Below, in pieces: positions 27,945-34,584 of a DNA stretch of 34,584 nucleotides. This DNA is from a virus, in IMG/VR virus record IMGVR_UViG_3300037493_001919, positions 1 through 34,584 of that record. One strand, written 5' to 3'. The stretch's first letter is position 1; each line of letters begins with the position of its first letter. A model generated the notes under the pieces. It was given only the letters and a program-made list of their open reading frames with translations. It was not told where the DNA came from and searched no databases. Both the position numbers and the translations under genes were made by a program.

Positions 27945-29962
27945 CTTAGTATCTTGTTTGATTTTAATTCTATTGAAGCATCCTGCTTAACGATGCTCTT
28001 AACATTTACAGTCTTAATATATCCTTCAATAACTCGTAGAGGGTCATCCCATCTGCCGAACTTAATCGGCTTGCTCGTATTGTCGAGGATATTCTCAATC
28101 TCCTCCATCCGCAATGGGCGGTCAAACTTATAAAGGTAAGCCCTAACGTCATCGATGTTCACCGCTTCAAGTTCCTCAGGAAGTAATGGCACGCCGCTTA
28201 CATTGAAGTATGATGTATAATCAATGCCATCAATATTTGCAGTATCTAAGAATCTTTGTGCAGGTGGAAATGGACCAGTACCCGCTTGATAACTTGTTCT
28301 TGCATCAATCCTAATTAAATCACCAACATTGCAAATGAATGACCTAACATATGATGTTACAGCATCGGCTGAACCAGTATCAAATGTTGCACTTTGAGTA
28401 AATTCTTCTATTACTTGCGCATCACTATTTAGATGCGTTATAATAATTGAAAACCCCCTACCTACTACTTGAGGAGCTGATAGGTCAAAATTATCAAATA
28501 TCAATTGAGTGTCAACTGTATAGATACCAACATAAGGGCAAGCATAACTCTCGCCATCAAATAAGTTATAAGGGTCAGTCTCAGTAAAGAACTCAAGCCA
28601 ATTGCCTTCTATTACTGAATACCTATAAAATGTATTAAAATTAGCAGAAGCAGGACCAACAAGATAAACCTGAGAGCTATCACTCATCTGCGCTTCGCTT
28701 TCTGTTGTTACGGGGTCAAAGGGATTTTCTAAGAAACTAAACAAGCTATTAGGATATCCTTCTAAAAAGTTACTCGAAACCAGCGCATTTCTAAAGTTAC
28801 CATTATAAACTGTTTGACCGATATTATAAGGGTCGAAGTAATTAGCTCTGTATTCTTGACCGCTTGCAAACCATCTACAATCTACAATAAAAGGATTTAG
28901 CTTATGAGTTTCATTTGAAAACCTATATGTATTCTCAATAACATTGGTATCAAATACTACCTCATCGGTTTTAAGTTTTAAAATATTGCTTGTATTGCAT
29001 TCGCCAGTGAAACCGAATGTCTCATCTCGGAATCCTCTGAATGGTGTCTGTATAAATGTGCAAGGCATATTGCCATCATCGCAAGCCTCCTTCTCTAACA
29101 TAGGACTGCTTCCGAAATTAACCGCTTGGTAAAGTCTTGCCTTGTCAAATGTAAGGTCGATGTTAGGCTGGTCGTATAAGTTAACTAATGGATTACTTTC
29201 AAAGAAGTAAGCAGCAGGCTCGATGCGCAATAAAGGTCTGCCGTTTGCCTGCGTCTCAAATGCCATTCCTAAATTAATCTTATTTTTCAAAGCTATGTAA
29301 AGCGTCTCAAATGATACAACTGTTTCTGTTGCATTGTTTCTATTTATCGCCTCGCCATTAGTAAGAAGATTAAATGATATAACTGATGTAGCAGTATCAA
29401 AGTAATAATAGTCGCTGGCAAAGTCGATTAGGTTATCGCTCATACAAGCAACCAAGTGCTTGAACGCATCGTACACTGAAACTCCAGTAATTACTCCTGC
29501 GCCATAAGAGCCGTTAGTTGGATTAAAGAATAACCCAGTTAATGGTGTTGGTGGAACTACTGGCTGCAAGTTCTTAGTCAATGCCCCTGACATTGAGAAA
29601 GGGATGCCCTTGTTATTGTTTATCTTAGTGCTAAAGCTATTGTCATATATCTTAGTTTTAACTTGGCATCTGTCAAGTATAAAGTTGCACTCCGATAAAA
29701 CAATGTAGCCGTTTGTCAATCGTTTCCACAATCCTGCGCACTGGTATTGAACATCAACTTCTATTAAGTTGCAAAAGCCCTGCGAATCAAGTTTGTTGAA
29801 TAGATACTCATAAACTCCGCCAACAAATATTAAATCATTATCAAAGGAAACAATACGAGCATTGATGTCAGTGTTATCATTTACTGTTACTCCGAACTCC
29901 TCAGCGTTAGTCGGCTGTCCTCTATCAGTTCCATCAATCAGGAACTTTATATCTACTGCCAT
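27941..29962 (-). CDS. Tail hub / baseplate-like protein
   Basis: A 673-residue protein right after the tape measure gene, the usual place of distal tail and hub proteins. It starts MAVDIKFLIDGTDRGQPTNA, has a central region with SVYDAFKHLVACMSDNLIDF and KNKINLGMAF as in tail hub proteins, and ends with a compact domain (RPLRMEEIENILDNTSKPIK). A part in the middle (about 28260-29000) is clearly more AT-rich, suggesting an exchanged receptor or enzymatic domain. It overlaps the tape measure gene by 10 nt. Confidence 0.7.
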   Translation of the reverse strand: MAVDIKFLIDGTDRGQPTNAEEFGVTVNDNTDINARIVSFDNDLIFVGGVYEYLFNKLDSQGFCNLIEVDVQYQCAGLWKRLTNGYIVLSECNFILDRCQVKTKIYDNSFSTKINNNKGIPFSMSGALTKNLQPVVPPTPLTGLFFNPTNGSYGAGVITGVSVYDAFKHLVACMSDNLIDFASDYYYFDTATSVISFNLLTNGEAINRNNATETVVSFETLYIALKNKINLGMAFETQANGRPLLRIEPAAYFFESNPLVNLYDQPNIDLTFDKARLYQAVNFGSSPMLEKEACDDGNMPCTFIQTPFRGFRDETFGFTGECNTSNILKLKTDEVVFDTNVIENTYRFSNETHKLNPFIVDCRWFASGQEYRANYFDPYNIGQTVYNGNFRNALVSSNFLEGYPNSLFSFLENPFDPVTTESEAQMSDSSQVYLVGPASANFNTFYRYSVIEGNWLEFFTETDPYNLFDGESYACPYVGIYTVDTQLIFDNFDLSAPQVVGRGFSIIITHLNSDAQVIEEFTQSATFDTGSADAVTSYVRSFICNVGDLIRIDARTSYQAGTGPFPPAQRFLDTANIDGIDYTSYFNVSGVPLLPEELEAVNIDDVRAYLYKFDRPLRMEEIENILDNTSKPIKFGRWDDPLRVIEGYIKTVNVKSIVKQDASIELKSNKILR

Positions 29963-32412
29963 ATATATCTTGAATCTTGTTGGTTGATATTGATTGTAAC
30001 ATTGCGCTTGCCAAGTGTTCTGTTGATGGTGTCGAGCTTCTTCTCCATACTCTTACTGTTAAGTGATGCGTTGACTGTCACCCCTTGCTTATTGCGATTT
30101 CCTGCAACGTAATCCATTAACGCAGGTCTTACATACCTTTGCTCGATTAACTTTCTGAACGCATCGCTTGAGCTATTGATTGCATCAAGCTCACTGCGGT
30201 GTCTCATACTTTGTCTTCTATTTACAATGTACTCATCGCGCTCAGCCTCAACCATTGTGCCGCCATCAGTATGCCTTCTGCCGCCAATTACTCCACCTCG
30301 CTCAAACTTTGGAATCGGCTTAGATGCTACTGCTGCAAGTTGTGCAGCTCCAGTTATAGCAATTAGCGCAGCAAGAATTGGATTAGGAGGTGTTGAGCCA
30401 AGTGCAGAAATAATACCTTTAGCTGTGTTAAGTCCAATCTCAAATAATGCCAGTGCTTTATCTTGCTTTGCTTGTTGTGTTTTTTCAGCTGATATTGCTG
30501 CTGCTGTTTTCTTTGCTAATGCTATACGCTCCCTTTCTTTATCTCGCTCAAGGTCGGTGCTTGCATTAATTGCCTCAAGCTCCTTGTCGCTTGTTGCTTG
30601 TATGTCTGCAATGCGCTGCTCAGTCTGCTGCTTACTTAGCTCGTTTAAACTGCTAAATAAAGATGTAACTGCCGCAGCATATTGGAAAGCTAATTCAATC
30701 CTCTTATCAGTTTCCTTTTTATTATTCTCTGTTTCCTCTTTTGCATCTTCCTCGCGTTTTTTCTTAAAGTATTTTCTTAATCTTTCCCCTGAAGTAAGTG
30801 CGTCTTTATCATCATCTTCAATCTCATCATTCTTTTCTTTGTTGATATCAACAATATCATTTGCAGCAGTCTGCTCTGCAAGTTTTACCTTAGCTAAATA
30901 ATCTGCTCTTGCTGCATCTAAATCTGTATTTTGCTTTAATGCCGCTTGGTATTCTAATTGATACCCTAATAAATCCGCGTTTAACTTAGCTTTAACTAAA
31001 TCTTCTTGAGCTTTAACAGAATCTTTATTTCTTAAGACATTCAACTGCGCTTCCAGTACCGCAACATCTGCAAATCTTTTCTTTGATGCAGCAAGAACCA
31101 ATTGCCCGTTAACTTCTTCGTAACTCCTTTCTATTTTTATTACCGCTTCCGCTTTTTCTTTTGCTGCCTCTACTGCATTTTTTTTATCTTCTTTATTGGC
31201 TTCAATTTCCGACTTCTGTCTTTCAAGATTAAAGTTCTTTCGAGCAATGTCAATCTGATTATTAGCTTCCTGAGTTATACTTACACGCTCCTGCTCTAAC
31301 TTCTTAATGTCCTGTGCTAACTTTGCCTGCAATGCTGGAGCTAAGAAGCCAGCAATGTTAGCAGCTCTGCTTAATAATATTGCTTTATTAGTTGCTTCCT
31401 CATTTGCAACTAACCTCTTATTGTTTGCAAGTTGTATCTCTAATAACTCAGATGCGAACTTTCTTGTGGCAATGTTTCGCTCTACTTGCCGCTCACTTAT
31501 TTTACCAAGTGCTAAGTCTAACTGCTCCTGCGCCTCTATTGTTTTTACTGCGAGCTCTTGGTTAGCTTTAGTTATCTCTTTTAATGCCTGCGCTGATTTA
31601 GCAGTCGAATCTTGGAAGTCTTTATAAATATCAATCAATACTCCGATGGCAATTACCGCAGCACCGATACCAGTGGCAGCAAGTGCCCCCTTAAATATAT
31701 TCAAAGTCCTTGCAGAGAATTGAACTGATGTACCAAGTATGTTATAACTTAATGCTGATTGCCTTACGCTGGCAGCATTTATACGCTCTAATATATTCAA
31801 TGCGGCAGTCTTAACTGCACTCTCCTCCTTAATCAATGCGCTTAATTGCTGCACCGAGTTAGCAACCGCAGTTGCTGCCGTTACCTTAGCAATTGCTTTT
31901 TGCAAGTCTTCGCTCTCAGCTCCAAACAAAGTAGCCGCTCCTTGCGCAAGCTCGAAGCCTGAGGCGAGTGCTTGAGTCGCACCTACCGCCGCATCAAACT
32001 TAAAAGTGTCAGATGCAAGTATCTTAACTCGCGCCCTTGTATCTCCGATTTGGTCTTCTAACTTAGATGCTGCAATGAGCAACTGATTGAATGCCGCAGT
32101 GCCATCTTGCCCTGCTATCTCCAATGCGCTTAGCTCCTGCTTTAATCCTCTTAGCTGACCAACTAAACTCTTGCCCGACTTGCCGACATTATCAATAGCC
32201 TTCGCTTGGTTATCCAGTGCCTTCTTAGCTTGCCCCCCACTGAACGCAGCAGCAAACGAGTTGGCGATACCAGTATACTCCTTCTTAACCTTAGCCGCCG
32301 AGTCCTGCGCACCCTGAACAACCTTGTCGTTGATTTGGTTTATCTCATTGACTGTTGCCTTGAGTGACGTGGTTTCCGCTTCATAAGCGACTTGAATCGT
32401 AGCTGTTGCCAT
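29953..32412 (-). CDS. Tape measure protein
   Basis: An 819-residue protein that sets tail length and is ejected during infection. It has N-terminal helices (ATVNEINQINDKVVQG), hydrophobic segments (ALAATGIGAAVIAIGVLIDI at about 250 and LAALIAITGAAQLAAVA near 690), and long charged coiled coils between. The C-terminus has the typical GGVIGGRRHTDGGTMVEAE and DEYIVNRRQS. From the usual 1.5 angstrom per residue one expects a tail of about 120 nm. It overlaps the T-like chaperone gene by one base. Confidence 0.9.
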   Translation of the reverse strand: MATATIQVAYEAETTSLKATVNEINQINDKVVQGAQDSAAKVKKEYTGIANSFAAAFSGGQAKKALDNQAKAIDNVGKSGKSLVGQLRGLKQELSALEIAGQDGTAAFNQLLIAASKLEDQIGDTRARVKILASDTFKFDAAVGATQALASGFELAQGAATLFGAESEDLQKAIAKVTAATAVANSVQQLSALIKEESAVKTAALNILERINAASVRQSALSYNILGTSVQFSARTLNIFKGALAATGIGAAVIAIGVLIDIYKDFQDSTAKSAQALKEITKANQELAVKTIEAQEQLDLALGKISERQVERNIATRKFASELLEIQLANNKRLVANEEATNKAILLSRAANIAGFLAPALQAKLAQDIKKLEQERVSITQEANNQIDIARKNFNLERQKSEIEANKEDKKNAVEAAKEKAEAVIKIERSYEEVNGQLVLAASKKRFADVAVLEAQLNVLRNKDSVKAQEDLVKAKLNADLLGYQLEYQAALKQNTDLDAARADYLAKVKLAEQTAANDIVDINKEKNDEIEDDDKDALTSGERLRKYFKKKREEDAKEETENNKKETDKRIELAFQYAAAVTSLFSSLNELSKQQTEQRIADIQATSDKELEAINASTDLERDKERERIALAKKTAAAISAEKTQQAKQDKALALFEIGLNTAKGIISALGSTPPNPILAALIAITGAAQLAAVASKPIPKFERGGVIGGRRHTDGGTMVEAERDEYIVNRRQSMRHRSELDAINSSSDAFRKLIEQRYVRPALMDYVAGNRNKQGVTVNASLNSKSMEKKLDTINRTLGKRNVTININQQDSRYIWQ

Positions 32413-32627
32413 TACTTCTGTGCTTTAATATTCGCCTCAAATTTACGCAAATAAAAATCAATATCACCACGCATAAGTTCATTGTATTCAATCGCGCTGC
32501 CTCCGCTCAATATCATACACTGATTCTTCATATGGTCTGCTGCTTGCGCCGCTCGGTATCGCGGTGAGTATTTAATCGGAAGATGCTCTCTTTCAGCTTT
32601 CTTTGTGCTATTAGGTTGTACTCCCAT
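32412..32627 (-). CDS. Tail assembly chaperone, T-like frame
   Basis: A 71-residue frame just before the tape measure, overlapping the upstream chaperone gene by 100 nt in the -1 frame. The sequence outside the overlap (MILSGGSAIEYNELMRGDID and FYLRKFEANI) is typical of the second chaperone domain. In lambda-like phages this part is made as a G-T fusion by -1 frameshifting. I see no classic slippery heptamer; C-TGA-AAG near 32587 and AAG-AAA-G near 32598 are the nearest. Own initiation at ATG 32627 is also possible. Confidence 0.65.
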   Translation of the reverse strand: MGVQPNSTKKAEREHLPIKYSPRYRAAQAADHMKNQCMILSGGSAIEYNELMRGDIDFYLRKFEANIKAQK

Positions 32628-33157
32628 AATGTCTGAAAGTCTGCGGCTGACATAGTGAACAAGGGCATCAGCGGGTCGATACCCAAACTGTAAAAAAAAT
32701 CTTTCGCACCTCCCTTGCTCAGCTTCTCAAACACTTGCAACTTCTGCTCGTGTACATCAATGTTTATCGCCGCAGGATTCTCATCATCGCGCACAATCCA
32801 AGTCGCTGCAATGTTTAGTAAGATGTCGCGGTGTATCACTGTGTCCTGCCGCTCGCGGATGATGTGGATGTAGGCAGCAACGAGCGCAGCGTTCTTAGCA
32901 TTGCTCAGCCCTGCGCCAAGTGCCTTCTCCATTCCTTCCAGTATCAGCTCCATCTCAGTTCCGCTTAAGCCGCAGCTAAGCCGCTCAAGCAACCCCATCG
33001 ACATACTGAATCTCTCCAGTGGTAGGTTGAGCTCCTTCGGGAAGCGGTAGTAGGTGTGACCCTCGTGCTCAAATACTTTTACTAAGTTGTACTCGCTATT
33101 CTTCTTACTGCGGAATATAGATGAGGCTCGCTCTTTTAATCGCTGTATGTACTTCAT
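32528..33157 (-). CDS. Tail assembly chaperone, G-like
   Basis: A 209-residue helical protein upstream of the tape measure gene, with the overlapping T-like frame at its end. Helices such as YNLVKVFEHEGHTYYRFPKE and GMEKALGAGLSNAKNAALVA and the C-terminal FQTLWEYNLIAQRKLKES are compatible with the G-type chaperone that coats the tape measure protein before tail tube growth. The identification rests mostly on context. The start overlaps the FlbD-like gene by 53 nt. Confidence 0.65.
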   Translation of the reverse strand: MKYIQRLKERASSIFRSKKNSEYNLVKVFEHEGHTYYRFPKELNLPLERFSMSMGLLERLSCGLSGTEMELILEGMEKALGAGLSNAKNAALVAAYIHIIRERQDTVIHRDILLNIAATWIVRDDENPAAINIDVHEQKLQVFEKLSKGGAKDFFYSLGIDPLMPLFTMSAADFQTLWEYNLIAQRKLKESIFRLNTHRDTERRKQQTI

Positions 33158-33347
33158 TTATTCTTTCTTTTAAATATATCGTGTTGCCGTTATCCATAAT
33201 CAGGACTGTATCGATTCTATCCCAAAATACATAGCGGATGTTCTCTACGTTGATGAGTATCTCGGTGTAGCCCAACTGCTCCGCATCCTCCTCATTACCT
33301 TCAATGAGCTGCACCAACTTTGAATGTAACAAGACAAACGCTGCCAT
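33105..33347 (-). CDS. Small FlbD-like protein
   Basis: An 80-residue protein starting at ATG 33347, 2 nt after the stop of the zinc-ribbon gene; a start eight codons earlier would overlap it. After a short hydrophobic start (MAAFVLLHSKLVQL) it shows EILINVENIRYVF and DTVLIMDNGNTIYLKE, the pattern of the FlbD/Sm-like beta-barrel with the conserved NG turn, followed by a last helix. In phages this small domain is known but has no clear role. Confidence in the fold is moderate. Confidence 0.6.
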   Translation of the reverse strand: MAAFVLLHSKLVQLIEGNEEDAEQLGYTEILINVENIRYVFWDRIDTVLIMDNGNTIYLKERINEVHTAIKRASLIYIPQ

Positions 33348-33349
33348 CG

Positions 33350-33556
33350 CTACCAATAACCGAATGGGCACTGCGCATCTTCTACCCTTGTCTTAGCAGG
33401 CAGAAAGCATCCGCACTCATTGCAACTGTTGAGCTTCTTGTTCTTATGCTGGCATAAGTTGCATATCGCAGTTCTCGGCTTGCTTAGCTCGGTCTTCTTC
33501 TTGTTGCTGGTCAAATAGTACCACCAACCTTCTATGATTGCCATTATCCTGCTCAT
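33350..33556 (-). CDS. Zinc-ribbon protein
   Basis: A 68-residue protein starting at ATG 33556 in an ATGA overlap. The C-terminal half has CNLC (about 42-45), CNECGC (about 53-58) and CPF near the end, a zinc ribbon with FLPAKTRVEDAQCPFG. This closely resembles the CGCxLxAKTR...CPLGKW signature of small phage proteins of the DUF6171-like type. The N-terminus has an amphipathic helix (IMAIIEGWWYYL). Function unknown. Confidence 0.75.
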   Translation of the reverse strand: MSRIMAIIEGWWYYLTSNKKKTELSKPRTAICNLCQHKNKKLNSCNECGCFLPAKTRVEDAQCPFGYW

Positions 33557-33867
33557 TGTATCAATGCAGCTGAGAATGATAAACACTTGTAGATATCGCC
33601 ATCGACTGTGATGTCTTGATGGCTTTGCTCTGTTGCGGTTAGTGTTACCCATATCGTGTAGCCTTGCATCGGGTCAAGGGTCAACCCTTCAATTGTTATT
33701 ATGCCTTCGCCATCGCTCTCAGCTTCAATGAGCATCACATTGCCAGTTGCATTGTGCTGAACCCATACGAAGAACTCGGTGTTGGCTTCAACTTCGCCAA
33801 AGGTAAAACTACCCAAGCAAGCATCAATGTAATCGCCTGCATTGTAACAAGGTGTGCATACGCTCAT
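33553..33867 (-). CDS. Small beta-rich structural-like protein
   Basis: A 104-residue protein starting at ATG 33867, overlapping the terL stop by 4 nt. It opens with MSVCTPCYNAGDYIDACLG, three cysteines in 17 residues, and continues with beta strands (EFFVWVQHNATGNVMLIEAE and GYTIWVTLTAT), as in an Ig-like or head-decoration fold. The Cys-rich start resembles that of the probable tail tube protein. It is likely a virion part; no family is recognised. Confidence 0.6.
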   Translation of the reverse strand: MSVCTPCYNAGDYIDACLGSFTFGEVEANTEFFVWVQHNATGNVMLIEAESDGEGIITIEGLTLDPMQGYTIWVTLTATEQSHQDITVDGDIYKCLSFSAALIQ

Positions 33868-34584
33868 AAGTATCGCTTTAAAATTGCGTTCACAAAGTAA
33901 CGAAAACAATCTAAGAAATCGGCGCGCTCACTTAATATTTTTCTATTACTTTTTATTATGCTGCCGTTGCTATCGCACTGCACCTGCTTTGCATCAAACA
34001 CAAAGCCCTTGCATTTAACCGAGTTGGCTCGGATGTCGAGCTTCCGCAGCGCAGCATTGCAATCAATCCTGCTGTTGTAGTGCGTTGGGTTGGCTGGTAT
34101 TATTATCTGCGAATCGCTGAGGTGCAATCGGCGTTTTATTTGCGTGTATGCGCTTGAGTTGTCTCTCTGCTGCACAGTGCCGCCCTTGCCCATCGCATCG
34201 CCAGTGATACGCAGCAAGCCCATCGGTATGCCCATTCGCTCAATGTAATCGCAGAACGCATCAACGCTGCCCTTCTCAATCTTTATCTCATCGACCACCA
34301 CGCAGCCTCTCGGCAGTTGCTGAATCACCAGTGCGCATAGTGGGTTAATGTTGAAATCGACACTGATGAAGATAGGTATATTGCGATTTAGCGCAATGCT
34401 ATCATCGATATGCTTCTCATCCTGCCACTCGTAAAGGAATGGATTGGCAACATCGTCTAAGATATCCCAATCGCCCTCAACGAAACGCTGATACTGCACT
34501 GGCGGAAGTTCGCGCAAGCTCTCCAAGTACTCGGCAGGGATGTGTGGGTTGTCGGTTATCTTACTTGGTATGTAGCTCCACCTC
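33864..34584 (-). CDS. terL: Large terminase, 3' part (nuclease domain)
   Basis: The continuation of the gene that starts at 725. The frame runs off the right end and continues in the identical bases 1-127. The part holds the RNase H-like nuclease that cuts DNA during packaging: FISVDFNINP with D262, ITGDAMGKGG with D315, and ERADFLDCF with D408 and D411, numbered in the joined 425-residue protein. These acidic residues are the expected metal-binding set. There is no internal break in this part. The stop TGA overlaps the ATG of the next gene. Confidence 0.9.
   Translation of the reverse strand, partial: RWSYIPSKITDNPHIPAEYLESLRELPPVQYQRFVEGDWDILDDVANPFLYEWQDEKHIDDSIALNRNIPIFISVDFNINPLCALVIQQLPRGCVVVDEIKIEKGSVDAFCDYIERMGIPMGLLRITGDAMGKGGTVQQRDNSSAYTQIKRRLHLSDSQIIIPANPTHYNSRIDCNAALRKLDIRANSVKCKGFVFDAKQVQCDSNGSIIKSNRKILSERADFLDCFRYFVNAILKRYL
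34458..34584. repeat. Terminal direct repeat, right copy (circular join)
   Basis: Identical over 127 bases to 1-127. See the left copy; the overlap lies within terL and shows that the two window ends join. Confidence 0.95.

Noticed and set aside
30176-30901. Plus-strand frame of 241 codons in the tape measure gene
   Set aside because: Ser/Ala-rich shadow frame opposite the coiled-coil coding sequence; no promoter or start context.

Overview
The window is a near-complete, circularly assembled genome of a tailed phage (siphovirus-like, about 34.46 kb). Bases 1-127 and 34458-34584 are identical, so the ends overlap and the unique circle is 34457 bp. Almost every gene is on the minus strand, tightly packed with ATGA or TAATG overlaps. 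Promoters have the Bacteroidota form (TAnnTTTG at -7, often with TTG 19 bp upstream), and the tail and replication proteins are of types common in Bacteroidota phages. The host is therefore very probably a Bacteroidota bacterium. I see no phage integrase, repressor or tRNA gene, which fits a lytic phage but does not prove it.

Layout in the direction of transcription (falling coordinates, crossing the join). The packaging block runs 1180-1 and then 34457-33864: a 45-residue protein, small terminase, large terminase. Next come small genes and the tail block (33867-25681): a zinc-ribbon protein, an FlbD-like protein, overlapping tail assembly chaperones, tape measure, two large distal tail proteins and a probable tail tube protein with its own promoter. 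A glycosyltransferase, a SAM methyltransferase and a 36-residue protein follow (25681-24065). Head genes are next: portal, MuF-like protein, then (after a plus-strand insertion) scaffold, major capsid and connector proteins (24060-15977). Then come tail fibre and receptor-binding genes (15977-11823) and a lysis block with lysozyme, holin-like protein and other membrane proteins (11836-9468), which also holds a PAS-HisKA protein. The replication and recombination block (9342-1668) holds an SSB-like protein, two PD-(D/E)XK nucleases, a DECH helicase, a VirE-type primase-helicase and a VRR-NUC nuclease. An iteron-rich, origin-like gap lies at 2001-2213.

Three things stand out. First, the large terminase gene is broken exactly inside its Walker A motif by a 41-nt element. 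The element has a strong hairpin with a GAAA tetraloop, an in-frame stop, and matching CGA codons at its two ends. Removing exactly 41 nt restores a complete 425-residue terminase. This looks like a translational bypass (T4 gene 60-like) or a tiny excised intervening sequence. Second, the only plus-strand genes (19807-21256) include a run of small ORFs separated by attC-like sites. Each unit begins with GTTA... and ends with the exact reverse complement of its own start, as in integron gene cassettes; no integron integrase is present. Third, this plus-strand island and the minus-strand replication block are driven by nearly identical promoters of about 45 bp.
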